A DNA stretch of 47,269 nucleotides. Source: an uncultured Anaerolineae bacterium. Lineage in GTDB: Bacteria > Chloroflexota > Anaerolineae > Anaerolineales > Villigracilaceae. The translations under genes were made by a program, and so were the position numbers. The notes beneath the pieces were generated by a model that saw only the letters and a list, made by a program, of their open reading frames with translations, was not told the origin of the DNA and searched no databases. Where the stretch lies: NCBI GenBank assembly GCA_903854805.1, contig CAINXK010000147.1:1-47269 (forward strand), in the 5' to 3' direction. Positions 36,547 through 44,990 of this stretch are shown here, one piece after another (positions within the stretch are counted from its first letter, which is position 1; each line of letters opens with the position of its first letter).

Positions 36547-37434
36547 TTACAACATGTCATCCAGCGCCCAGTGGTGTTGCCAGCGCGCATCAATTTCATC
36601 ACGGATGCGTTGATAACGAATATCGGTGCTGAGACGCATCCGCCCTTCATGACTATTATTTTGTGTGGCAGCATGAATCATGGTGCTTGTATGGATCACC
36701 ATATCACCAGCTTCATAGTCAGCCACCAACCAGCGCGTATTGTAGCGACTGACCAGCTCGCTCAAATCTTTGCCTATCCCGCCGGTGGCACTCATGTGTT
36801 TGTTATAGGCGCTCAAACGCTCTTCGGACGAAAGCGCCGAGCTGCGTGCCGCATAATCTGCCTCCATCTGGCGGCCATAGGCATCGCTGCCCTCCAGGTA
36901 TGTCAACCCACCCATCTCCAACGGCACATCACCAAGCGGGATCCAACTGCTCAGCACACTGTCTGTCCCACCACGCAGATAGATCAGGTCATAATGCGCG
37001 TCGGTGCTTTTTGGGTCGAGTGGATACGATTGGCGCACAATCTTGCGCTTGTGCAGGGTCACATCGCCACCCAACAAACGCTCATAAAATTGCCACAACC
37101 TGGGCTGGAAACAAAAGGATTCGTAAGCAGCCGTACGCACAAATTCCATCAACAGTCTGGTCGTTTGGCCAGTCTGGTCGCGCTGCCCAGAGAAAATACC
37201 TTCGACAGCTTCTGTATTTTCCGCCAGGATACCGGTCGGCCTCATTCGCTCAAAAAAACGCGTGCGAAGCGCTATGACAGCCTCACGCGCAAAGAAATTA
37301 CGCAGCCATATGTAACCTTGTGCCTTCAATTGCTCGCGCAATTCACCGATAGACGCCTGGGCGACACAAGGCACAAGTTTTCCCAATTGATCTGGAGAAT
37401 TGACCAACGGGTACCCATTACTTGTTAATTCCAT
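36547..37434 (-). CDS. Phytanoyl-CoA dioxygenase (PhyH) family Fe(II)/2-oxoglutarate oxygenase (second copy)
   Basis: The 295-residue protein has the iron ligands HYD (H147, D149) and a distal His in MIHAATQN (H254) with R265 for 2-oxoglutarate. The N-terminal part LKAQGYIWLRNFFAREAV is the usual PhyH opening. It is only distantly like the PhyH at 10518. The ATG at 37434 follows GGGAGG at 8 bases. It lies 81 bases after the second desaturase-Rieske-NqrF gene, so two different O2-dependent oxygenases are encoded side by side in a sugar-transport cluster. The substrate is unknown; hydroxylation or oxidative demethylation of a small molecule is possible. Confidence 0.85.
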   Translation of the reverse strand: MELTSNGYPLVNSPDQLGKLVPCVAQASIGELREQLKAQGYIWLRNFFAREAVIALRTRFFERMRPTGILAENTEAVEGIFSGQRDQTGQTTRLLMEFVRTAAYESFCFQPRLWQFYERLLGGDVTLHKRKIVRQSYPLDPKSTDAHYDLIYLRGGTDSVLSSWIPLGDVPLEMGGLTYLEGSDAYGRQMEADYAARSSALSSEERLSAYNKHMSATGGIGKDLSELVSRYNTRWLVADYEAGDMVIHTSTMIHAATQNNSHEGRMRLSTDIRYQRIRDEIDARWQHHWALDDML

Positions 37435-37515
37435 TCTCCCAACCTCCCGTCTTACATTTTAGTACCTGGTCCGCAACCATTTTCAGATATACTGCGAACA
37501 ACATATACCAACCAA

Positions 37516-39801
37516 CTAAAACTCGTCGTAAGAAACTTGTTCCGGGTGCACACCCAGGTTTTTCAGCATGGTCGTTGCAGCCCGGATCATTGCCGGAGGT
37601 CCGCACAGGAAGTATTCGATGCTTTTTGGATCCGGATGCGAGTCAAGATACTCGCGCTTGAGCACTTCGTGAATAAACCCGGTCTGCGAGTTCCAACCAT
37701 CTTCGGGTTGAGGGTCAGACAAAGCCACATGGAAGCTGAAATTTGGATTTTTGCTGGCCAGCTGTTCAAAATAATCCTGGTAGAACATCTCTTGCAAGGA
37801 ACGCGCACCATACCAATAGCTGATACGGGTTGTGGATTTACGCGTTTCCAGCAGGTGGGCAAGATGAGAACGTAATGGAGCCATACCCGCCCCGCCGCCC
37901 AAATAGACCAGCTCCCGCTCCGTTTCTTTAATGTGAAATTCGCCAAAAGGACCGATTGCAGTAACGATGTCGCCTGGTTTCAAACCAAAAACATACGCTG
38001 AACCACTTCCAGCGTTGCAATCCACACCTGAAGGCGCGGTGGCTATGCGAATATTAAGGCGCACTTGTTTGCCTTCGGCCGGGCTGGTTGCCAGCGAATA
38101 ATTGCGCCGGCAGGGTGCGAGATTACACGCCTGCATATCGAAAACGTGTTGAGACTCCCAGGCAGCAGCATAAGGTGGCTTGATTTCAATGTTGCGTAGT
38201 GAGCGCTGCTCATAAATTGGGATGTTAAGTTGGATATAATCTCCCGGCTGATAATCCAATCCAGGAGAGCTGCTATCCGGCTCAAGAACCAACTCCTTGA
38301 TGTAGGTGGCGACATTCTCGTTACTGACCACCTGGAACGTATAGGTAGTAACCGGAGTTGTCACGCCATATCCGCCGGCTGAAGCCAAATCCATGAACAG
38401 TTTTCCATCACTCTCGCGCAGCGCATAAGTTTTAACACCAACACAAACCGGCAGACGCTGCGGAGACCCATCACGGATATCAAAACGGCCATTATGTTTT
38501 GCACACTCAATCAGCGTACCCTTCACAAAGCCGTCAGCCAGGTGCGCGTTGCCATGTGTGCAGATCCCATCGCTGGCATAAAATTGACCATTAGCCGCGC
38601 GATAAATGGCGTAAGTCTTCCGGTCGTAATCAAATCGGAGCACGTCTTCCTTTTGCAGTAACGCACTCTCGCAAACCTCAACCCAACCATCCACAACCGG
38701 TTGGTTTTCAGATCTAATCGTCTGGGACGATACGACCATATCAGACCGGGTAACAGGCGCAGGCAGTTCACGCTGTACAAAATAGCCAGGGTCTTTGGCC
38801 TGTCGCAGTAAAGTTGGCACAATTTCCCGGTAGGCTTCCAATAACCCATGATAGGGTCTGGGTGTATCCGCCTTGATCAGCTCATGTAGTTTTGGCAAGG
38901 CGTGATAAGGCACCAGCGGGAACATGTGATGCTCGATATGGTAGCCCATGTTCCAATACAGGTAATTGTTGATCCGATTCATATAAACAGTACGCGTATT
39001 CAGGCGGTGATCAAGAACGTTCTCAGCCAGACCCGCATGCTGGGTCAGGCCGTAAATAACGGTCAGCCAGGTACCATACAAGTTAGGGAAAACAATATAC
39101 ATTAGCGGCAACCAACTGCCCGTAACAATGGACAGGGCAATCACACTCACATAAACAGCAAGGTAGATACGGGCCCTGGCAAAGATTCTGGCATGTTCAC
39201 TATCAGGAATATACGTCAGCTCTTCCGCTGTCATCTTTCCGGCGCTGTGCAGAAGCACGCTTTGCACGTATTTCGGCAGGACAGTCAAATTAAAAAAGTT
39301 CAAACACACAGCCACCAGGTTTGCAGGGCGCTGGACGGCTATCTCCAGGTCGCGCCCTACGATGATCGTGTCGCTGTGATGCCTGGCATGGCTCCAACGC
39401 CAGGGAAGCGACTCTCTCCGCACCATGAAGGAGGCCAATTCGTAAAGCGCGTTATTCATCCAGTCCGTTTTAAAAGCTGTCCCATGGCTGGATTCGTGCC
39501 AACGCGAGTCTGACACTGAGGCATACAGGATGCCGTAAACCGCAAACGGGATCACAGCCCACCAGGTGTTCCATAGCAGATAACCAAGATAGCCAGAGAA
39601 GCCCAAAAGTACAAACCAGAGCAGTGTATCGCGGATAGCTGGCTCATCGCGGCGTTCCAGCAATTCACGCATCTTTTGTTTGGGAATTGGCGTGGCATAC
39701 CATTTTGCATCCGCCAGACCTTTTTCAACTGCCAGACTTGCATCTTTCCCGGTCAGACTATAATCACTCAATCGAACATCGCTCATCGATTTACTGGTCA
39801 T
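37516..39801 (-). CDS. Desaturase-Rieske-NqrF-like reductase fusion protein (copy 2)
   Basis: This 761-residue protein has the same domains as the one at 19654: di-iron membrane domain with HESSHG, HARHHSDT, LTQHAG and HIEHHMFP; Rieske with CTHGNAHL and CAKHNGRFD; and NqrF-like reductase with RRNYSLATSP, GGGAGMAPLRSHL, ARSLQEMF and YFLCGPPAM, ending YDEF. The two copies have equal length and are clearly paralogous, yet differ at many positions along their length, so this is not a recent duplication. The ATG at 39801 follows AAAGGA. It lies between a UroD-like gene (upstream) and phyH (downstream) in the arabinose-type importer cluster. Confidence 0.92.
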   Translation of the reverse strand: MTSKSMSDVRLSDYSLTGKDASLAVEKGLADAKWYATPIPKQKMRELLERRDEPAIRDTLLWFVLLGFSGYLGYLLWNTWWAVIPFAVYGILYASVSDSRWHESSHGTAFKTDWMNNALYELASFMVRRESLPWRWSHARHHSDTIIVGRDLEIAVQRPANLVAVCLNFFNLTVLPKYVQSVLLHSAGKMTAEELTYIPDSEHARIFARARIYLAVYVSVIALSIVTGSWLPLMYIVFPNLYGTWLTVIYGLTQHAGLAENVLDHRLNTRTVYMNRINNYLYWNMGYHIEHHMFPLVPYHALPKLHELIKADTPRPYHGLLEAYREIVPTLLRQAKDPGYFVQRELPAPVTRSDMVVSSQTIRSENQPVVDGWVEVCESALLQKEDVLRFDYDRKTYAIYRAANGQFYASDGICTHGNAHLADGFVKGTLIECAKHNGRFDIRDGSPQRLPVCVGVKTYALRESDGKLFMDLASAGGYGVTTPVTTYTFQVVSNENVATYIKELVLEPDSSSPGLDYQPGDYIQLNIPIYEQRSLRNIEIKPPYAAAWESQHVFDMQACNLAPCRRNYSLATSPAEGKQVRLNIRIATAPSGVDCNAGSGSAYVFGLKPGDIVTAIGPFGEFHIKETERELVYLGGGAGMAPLRSHLAHLLETRKSTTRISYWYGARSLQEMFYQDYFEQLASKNPNFSFHVALSDPQPEDGWNSQTGFIHEVLKREYLDSHPDPKSIEYFLCGPPAMIRAATTMLKNLGVHPEQVSYDEF

Positions 39802-39873
39802 GCAATCCTTTCAATATACCCTGTCTAGCGTTGCCAACCCACGTGTGTAATTCTCGATAATAAGTTGGAATTA

Positions 39874-41043
39874 CTAAAGAGCCAAGCCTGCACGCAGTTC
39901 TAGTTCACCCTGCATTCTTAATTCAGTTCTTCTGGCCCTGATACGCTCAACATCAATTGGAAAGGTACCATATGCATGCACAGTTTGGTACATCTTCGCA
40001 GCATTTTTGACTGGGACTGCGTCGTGCACCTCACTGGAAGAACCGATAAAAATGCCTGCCTGCGGTCCAATTTTTTCAATCAGCTCAAGTGTTTCATCCT
40101 CAACGTCGCCCAGCGTTCCATGCGGCAGGGTATGGATGCAGCAGACATTCCCAAAGAGCATTTTGTGCGGATATTCTTTCCTGATCTCGAAAATATCGTT
40201 GCAATTATTGCGTTCAATCGGGTTCAAACCGTCCGCCCCCAATTCTTCAAAGATCAAAGGCAAGAATTTACCATACTTACCATCCGTATGGTATAGAAAC
40301 TTCATCCCTTTCTCCTTGATCGGTTCAGTGATCCATTTCCAGCGTGGCAAACCGTGTTCGCGCACGAACTTTGGGCTGAAGATAGGGCCGGTAGTCCCCG
40401 AAATATCTTCACCCATGAACAGCAAGGGCACTTCAGTCACTTCAGCATACGCCCTGGCAATATAAGCAGAAAATAACCCGGTGCAGTCCATGATATGCGC
40501 CACCAATTCTGGGGCATCATAAATTGCCAGGGCAAATAACTCCATATCCATAAAAGTATAGGCATCCGTAATCGGGCCTTCCACTGCGCCAACAAAAACA
40601 ATATCGTGTTGAGCAAGCGCCTGCTGAATTTGGCGGATGACCGGTTGGTACCAATCGCGAACATCTTCATAGCGCGGTTTCTGGGGCATATGCTTCTCAA
40701 GCTCTGCCAGCGTGTGGAAAGGGCGTTTTGATATCCAGGCAGTATCACCCGCCTGGCTGACTGCCCAATCATCGGGATCAACGCCAAAAAACCTGATCCA
40801 ATTAGAGATTTTTCCGCCCATCCAGTGATTAACCGGGTCATAGACCGAGCGGGTCACATCCACCCCTATCTTTTTCCAGGCACGGGCATTGACCTCAATC
40901 AATTCATCAAAACTATAAACCCGCGAAGAATCATAACCGCCATGCTCAACCAGGATTTGCCTGTTGTCCAGGAAATCATAGGTCAGGATCTGGTCAATAG
41001 GTTCCCAGTCCAGCGCTTTCTTGAAACGTTCAAGGTTGTTCAT
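39874..41043 (-). CDS. Uroporphyrinogen-decarboxylase-family protein, HTDG type
   Basis: The 389-residue protein begins MNNLERFKKALDWEPIDQILTYDF as in UroD-like methyltransferase relatives. It contains MGEDISGTTGPIFSPKF and FLYHTDGKYGKF; in place of the HxC zinc motif it has HTDG, and its late segment (FIGSSSEVHDAVPVKN) lacks the final Cys. It may use another metal set or act on the corrinoid or substrate side only. The ATG at 41043 follows AAAAGGA. It lies between the aldose-epimerase-like gene and the oxygenase fusion. Confidence 0.83.
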   Translation of the reverse strand: MNNLERFKKALDWEPIDQILTYDFLDNRQILVEHGGYDSSRVYSFDELIEVNARAWKKIGVDVTRSVYDPVNHWMGGKISNWIRFFGVDPDDWAVSQAGDTAWISKRPFHTLAELEKHMPQKPRYEDVRDWYQPVIRQIQQALAQHDIVFVGAVEGPITDAYTFMDMELFALAIYDAPELVAHIMDCTGLFSAYIARAYAEVTEVPLLFMGEDISGTTGPIFSPKFVREHGLPRWKWITEPIKEKGMKFLYHTDGKYGKFLPLIFEELGADGLNPIERNNCNDIFEIRKEYPHKMLFGNVCCIHTLPHGTLGDVEDETLELIEKIGPQAGIFIGSSSEVHDAVPVKNAAKMYQTVHAYGTFPIDVERIRARRTELRMQGELELRAGLAL

Positions 41044-41079
41044 AGTTGGATTCCTTTTCCGTCGTTGAATAAAAAACAG

Positions 41080-42021
41080 TTATTCGCCGTTACCAAAACG
41101 CAATATTAACGTCCAGTGCCTGGTTTCGCCAGGTTCTAAAATAGTCACCTTTTGATTGAGTGCCGCTCGCTCCAGGCTGTCATAATATCCACTGGAAGGT
41201 TCAAGCGCCGCAACAGGGGCCGCGTTATAACTACCTTCATCCACCCATACACCAAGATAAGGTATCTCCGCCAACGACCACTCCAGGTGCAGCTGGCAGC
41301 CCAATCTTTCCTGCGCCAACGCTGCCCAAGCAATACCCTGTTCGGGTGAGATATAAAACTTCCGGCAGGCATGCTTCTCCACCGTACCAACCCGGTCCAG
41401 GCGCTGTACCACACCGTTTGCAGCAACAGCTTCAGGCCAGGCGCGCAAACTGCCGGCTTTACCCCAATTCGGGTCATTATCCACAACGTTTACCATCTGC
41501 TTCACTTCGGGAGGCAAAACAATTCGGGTTTGTGGATCGGCCACAAACTGGGGGTGCGCCGTCCACAAGTACGGGAATGCTCTCTCGCCGGTATTTGTCA
41601 GGCTGTATTCCAGCTTCAGACAATTTGACGCCATGAATGAAACCGAACGAGAAAATCTATACGGCATAGCTGTGCCCAATACAGACAAACTTATTGCACT
41701 ATCCGTATTTTTTTCCAACAACCACGGAATACTCCAAACCTCGCCATGGTCGGGCAAATGAGCACCGTCCCAATCACAGGCCACGATCGTGGGCATCATC
41801 TCGTCCCAACCGCTCATATCCTGGCTGACAAAATCTGCAGCATAGCTGGTTTGTTTCACTGGGCGCATCGGTGCAGCCAACCACTCATGCTGGCAGGTTT
41901 TATCAAATAGGGACACAATCTTTGCGCCCAGATTCGGTACAATGACAGTACGGATCAACTCATTTTCCAGCGCCAGGGCTGGAAAACCGTGCCAGGTTAT
42001 TTGATTGATTGTGGGATGCAT
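41080..42021 (-). CDS. Aldose 1-epimerase-like protein (galactose-mutarotase fold)
   Basis: The 313-residue protein has a beta-sandwich pattern of the aldose epimerase superfamily: LENELIRTVIVPNLGAKIVSLFDK near the start, LPDHGEVWSIPW, a YSLTNTG...FPYLWTAHPQF segment with a His, then YLGVWVDEGSYN and LEPSSGYYDSL. It probably interconverts anomers of a sugar or binds a sugar. The ATG at 42021 has AGGA at 8 bases and is chosen over 42042 and 42141, the last of which overlaps the upstream UroD-like gene. It supports a sugar as the substrate of the 47-31.6 kb cluster. Confidence 0.75.
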   Translation of the reverse strand: MHPTINQITWHGFPALALENELIRTVIVPNLGAKIVSLFDKTCQHEWLAAPMRPVKQTSYAADFVSQDMSGWDEMMPTIVACDWDGAHLPDHGEVWSIPWLLEKNTDSAISLSVLGTAMPYRFSRSVSFMASNCLKLEYSLTNTGERAFPYLWTAHPQFVADPQTRIVLPPEVKQMVNVVDNDPNWGKAGSLRAWPEAVAANGVVQRLDRVGTVEKHACRKFYISPEQGIAWAALAQERLGCQLHLEWSLAEIPYLGVWVDEGSYNAAPVAALEPSSGYYDSLERAALNQKVTILEPGETRHWTLILRFGNGE

Positions 42022-42061
42022 GGCGAGATTCCTGTTCAACATTGGGACTACCGTAAATAAT

Positions 42062-43150
42062 TTAAAGCTGTGAGTAAGGCGTTTCCCTAATGTTGTTAAC
42101 CATCGCCCAGAAGTTTTCCATCGGTGTATCCAGTTGGACATGGTGGGTTGGGCCGAGAATCAGTCCACCGTTTTTGCCCAGTGTCTTCAGGCGGGTTTGA
42201 ACTTCGTGTTGCATGTCCGCTGGCGTTCCAAAAGGCAAAGTATGCTGTTCATCGATTGAACCCCAGAAGCACAGCTTATCACCGAAATCCTGCTTTAGCC
42301 GCACAGGATCCATGCTGGCGGGCTGGATCGGATTGAGCACATCCAGACCAATTTCAATCAGATCTGGGATGATGGGATAAACAACCCCATCCGAATGATA
42401 GGCTACTTTAAGCTGCGGATTGATACTCTTCAATTCTGAGATAAAGTTCGCCAGGCGTGGTTTGAGGAATTTGCGCCACATTTTTGGCGAAATGATCATG
42501 GCATTCTGCGCGCCGACGTCATCGCCAATCCAGATCATATCCACTCCCATCTGGGTCAATTTTTTTGCAGCAGCCAGGTGGTAACGATATGGAATGTCTA
42601 GCAATTGCTCAGCCAAATCCGGTTTGAGAGCAAAGTCAGTCAGCATGCGTTCGTAACCGCGCAAGGCCCAGGCGCACTCAAACATAGTGGTAACCGTTAC
42701 GCCCACAATAAAATATTCATCTTTAAATGTGCGCAACACCCATTCGGCTTCATGGTAAAGTTCAGGCCGGTTTGGATCGGGAGGCTGGTAAGCAGTGATA
42801 GCGCTGTCTTCTGCCAATGGATGTTGGTTCATTTCTGTATAACGACCGGCACCAAATGGCGTTTTATATTCCACCGATTTCCAACCGATACCCCACTCAT
42901 CGACATAATCTTCTGCGCCTTGATAATATGAATTAGCCCAGCCAACCGAAGTCAGCAGCAAATCCTGGTCAAGGGCACGTTCCATTTCATAGGTATTACC
43001 GCCGCCGTGTGGGTTGTGAATTTTGTCGCTTCCCAATTTCAATTCCTGGCCAAGCCGGGTAGCGAACTCAGGTGTAAATGACACCTGCATGGGACAGCGG
43101 TCAGGCTCTTCATGATTCAGAGCCATTAAAACACGGTCACGATGTTTCAT
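42062..43150 (-). CDS. Uroporphyrinogen-decarboxylase-family protein, HSDG type, beside a corrinoid protein
   Basis: The 362-residue protein begins MKHRDRVLMALNHEEPDRCPMQ, the usual UroD-like methyltransferase opening. It contains IGDDVGAQNAMIISPKMW and VAYHSDGVVYP (His-Ser-Asp, not HxC), then LGPTHHVQLDTP near the end. It is close to the protein at 28768 in the GDD-GAQN and SPKMW regions. The gene lies 11 bases after the corrinoid protein gene, so the two are probably partners: a substrate methyltransferase and its methyl carrier. The start follows AAAGGA at 6 bases. Confidence 0.87.
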   Translation of the reverse strand: MKHRDRVLMALNHEEPDRCPMQVSFTPEFATRLGQELKLGSDKIHNPHGGGNTYEMERALDQDLLLTSVGWANSYYQGAEDYVDEWGIGWKSVEYKTPFGAGRYTEMNQHPLAEDSAITAYQPPDPNRPELYHEAEWVLRTFKDEYFIVGVTVTTMFECAWALRGYERMLTDFALKPDLAEQLLDIPYRYHLAAAKKLTQMGVDMIWIGDDVGAQNAMIISPKMWRKFLKPRLANFISELKSINPQLKVAYHSDGVVYPIIPDLIEIGLDVLNPIQPASMDPVRLKQDFGDKLCFWGSIDEQHTLPFGTPADMQHEVQTRLKTLGKNGGLILGPTHHVQLDTPMENFWAMVNNIRETPYSQL

Positions 43151-43161
43151 ATGAATTCCTT

Positions 43162-43800
43162 TCAGGCTAAAAGCAATTCTTTGGCGGTGGCTACAGCCCG
43201 GCTGGCATCCGGAGAGAAACCATCTGCGCCAACCTGGTTTGCATATTCCTGGGTAACTGGTGCACCCCCAATCATAATCTTAACCCGTTCGCGTAATCCG
43301 GCCACGGTCAAGACATCGATTGTGCTTTTTATGGATGTCATCGTGGTGGTCAATAGTGCAGACATGGCCACAATTTGCACGTTTCGCTCACGAACGGCTT
43401 CAACAAATTTTTCGGGAGAAACGTCGGTACCCAGATCAATAATTTCAAACCCGGCGCCTTCGAGCATCATTGCCACCAGATTCTTGCCGATATCGTGCAG
43501 ATCACCCTTGACGGTGCCAATCGCGACCTTGCCGGCCGATTTGACATCTGAATCTTTCAGATATGGTTTTAGTAAAGCCAATCCAGTCTGCATGGCGCGG
43601 GCTGAGATCAGCATTTCCGGAACAAAAAATTCACCTTCTTCATAAAGCCGTCCCACTTCGGCCATCGCAGCGATCATGCCTTCGTTCAAGATCACAGATG
43701 CAGCAGTCCCAGCATCGAGGGCGGCCCTAACCTTTTCTTGAACAATATCGGCCTGTCCGTCCATAACATTGGTGTAAATTTCCTGAATGATTGCATCCAT
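43162..43800 (-). CDS. Corrinoid (cobalamin-binding) methyltransferase protein, MtaC/MtbC/MtvC-like
   Basis: The 212-residue protein has an N-terminal helical cap (B12-binding_2, about 1-85) and a Rossmann B12-binding domain with DLHDIG (D100, H102, G105), whose His is the lower cobalt ligand, MSALLTT (S147) and IGGAPVT (178-183). It should carry a methyl group on cobalt between a substrate methyltransferase and a methyl acceptor. The UroD-like gene follows 11 bases downstream. No reductive activator (RamA/RACE-like) gene is in the window. The gene lies 53 bases after the permease gene. The start follows AGGAG. Confidence 0.95.
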   Translation of the reverse strand: MDAIIQEIYTNVMDGQADIVQEKVRAALDAGTAASVILNEGMIAAMAEVGRLYEEGEFFVPEMLISARAMQTGLALLKPYLKDSDVKSAGKVAIGTVKGDLHDIGKNLVAMMLEGAGFEIIDLGTDVSPEKFVEAVRERNVQIVAMSALLTTTMTSIKSTIDVLTVAGLRERVKIMIGGAPVTQEYANQVGADGFSPDASRAVATAKELLLA

Positions 43801-43853
43801 TTCATACTCCTGAACCTATAAATGGTAAATCGGCGGAACGAATCGCCAGAAAT

Positions 43854-44990
43854 TTATGCTGCGTCCGCAATCCGTGTCCGGGCGCTCTCTGCATAAGCCT
43901 GGCGCCATTGTGAAACCGCCACCGCAGCAATCAACAGCAAACCAAGTGCAACGCGCTGGATGAAAGTGTTGAAACCGAGCAGGTTCATGCCATTATTAAG
44001 CACACCAACCAGGATGACCGCCAGGAAGGTGCCAACAATTGTACCCTTGCCACCCGAGGTAGCCGCACCGCCTAAGAACACTGCCGTAATAGCCTGCAGC
44101 TCCAACCCGTTGCCATTGACCGGGTTGCCCGAGGTTGTACGTGCAGCCAGCAAAACGCCTGCCAACCCGGCAATGCCACCCGAGAGCATGTACATGATAA
44201 TTTTAACCTGAATAAGATTGATACCAGCCAGGCGCGCGGCAGTAGCATTACCGCCAATAGCGTAGATCGCCCGGCCAAAGTCGGTATAGCGCATAAGTAT
44301 ATGCACAAAGATCGCCACGATAATCAGGATAACTGTCAAAACGGGAATACCAGTCCATTTTGCGCCGCCCATCGCCGGGATTGCCACCTGCCCCAGGAAA
44401 CGACCCTGAGCCAGCCAGGTAAAATCAGGCTGTGTAACCACCCCAATTGGTTTACCTTCTGGCGCCAACAGGAAAGCAAAACCTGCAAAAGCGGCCAGCG
44501 TACCAAGTGTGGCAATTGTTGGGTTGACACGCAAGAAAGAGACAATCGAACCGTTAATCGCGCCAGCAATCATGCCAGCGATGATCCCGGCTGCTACCGC
44601 AATAAACACGCTGCCAGTTGGCAGGATATGAAATGATCCGACTGTTCCAACTCCTACAAGAACGGAAGCTGCCACCACCGAACCAATCGATGCAATCGAG
44701 CCAACTGAAATATCCAGGCCACCCGCGATGATCACTACCGTCTCACCGATCGCGATCAGACCAACGATCACGATCGCCTGGGCAAGGCTATTCATTAGAT
44801 TCTGCCAGGAGAAGAACTTATCGCCTCCTGCCATCCCAAACCAGCCGCTTACGACCGTAACAAGGAAGATCAGGAACACGAGCGCGAACATGAGCGAGAG
44901 ATTATCGGTACCAATAACACCGATCGAGCGCTTAAGAAAATCGCTGCCCTTTGCGGAAGTTGCGGTTTGCTTCGTCTGTATTTGGCTCAT
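43854..44990 (-). CDS. Sugar ABC transporter permease (AraH/RbsC-like, BPD_transp_2)
   Basis: The 378-residue polytopic protein has GETVVIIAGGLDISVGSIASIG, VNPTIATLGTLAAFAGFAFL, AIGGNATAARLAGINL and GNGLELQAITAVFLGGAATSGGKGT. It is the sole permease of its importer, matching the AraFGH layout (receptor, ATPase, one permease). It overlaps the ATPase gene by four bases (ATGA). Confidence 0.92.
   Translation of the reverse strand: MSQIQTKQTATSAKGSDFLKRSIGVIGTDNLSLMFALVFLIFLVTVVSGWFGMAGGDKFFSWQNLMNSLAQAIVIVGLIAIGETVVIIAGGLDISVGSIASIGSVVAASVLVGVGTVGSFHILPTGSVFIAVAAGIIAGMIAGAINGSIVSFLRVNPTIATLGTLAAFAGFAFLLAPEGKPIGVVTQPDFTWLAQGRFLGQVAIPAMGGAKWTGIPVLTVILIIVAIFVHILMRYTDFGRAIYAIGGNATAARLAGINLIQVKIIMYMLSGGIAGLAGVLLAARTTSGNPVNGNGLELQAITAVFLGGAATSGGKGTIVGTFLAVILVGVLNNGMNLLGFNTFIQRVALGLLLIAAVAVSQWRQAYAESARTRIADAA

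Noticed and set aside
36523..37428. 301-codon plus-strand open frame opposite the second phyH gene
   Set aside because: It is antisense to a gene with clear PhyH metal ligands and shows no recognisable protein features.
42062..43150. True uroporphyrinogen decarboxylase for heme synthesis
   Set aside because: The UroD-like genes here stand with a corrinoid protein, sugar importers and mutarotases, no other heme gene is present, and four diverged paralogues are not expected for heme synthesis.
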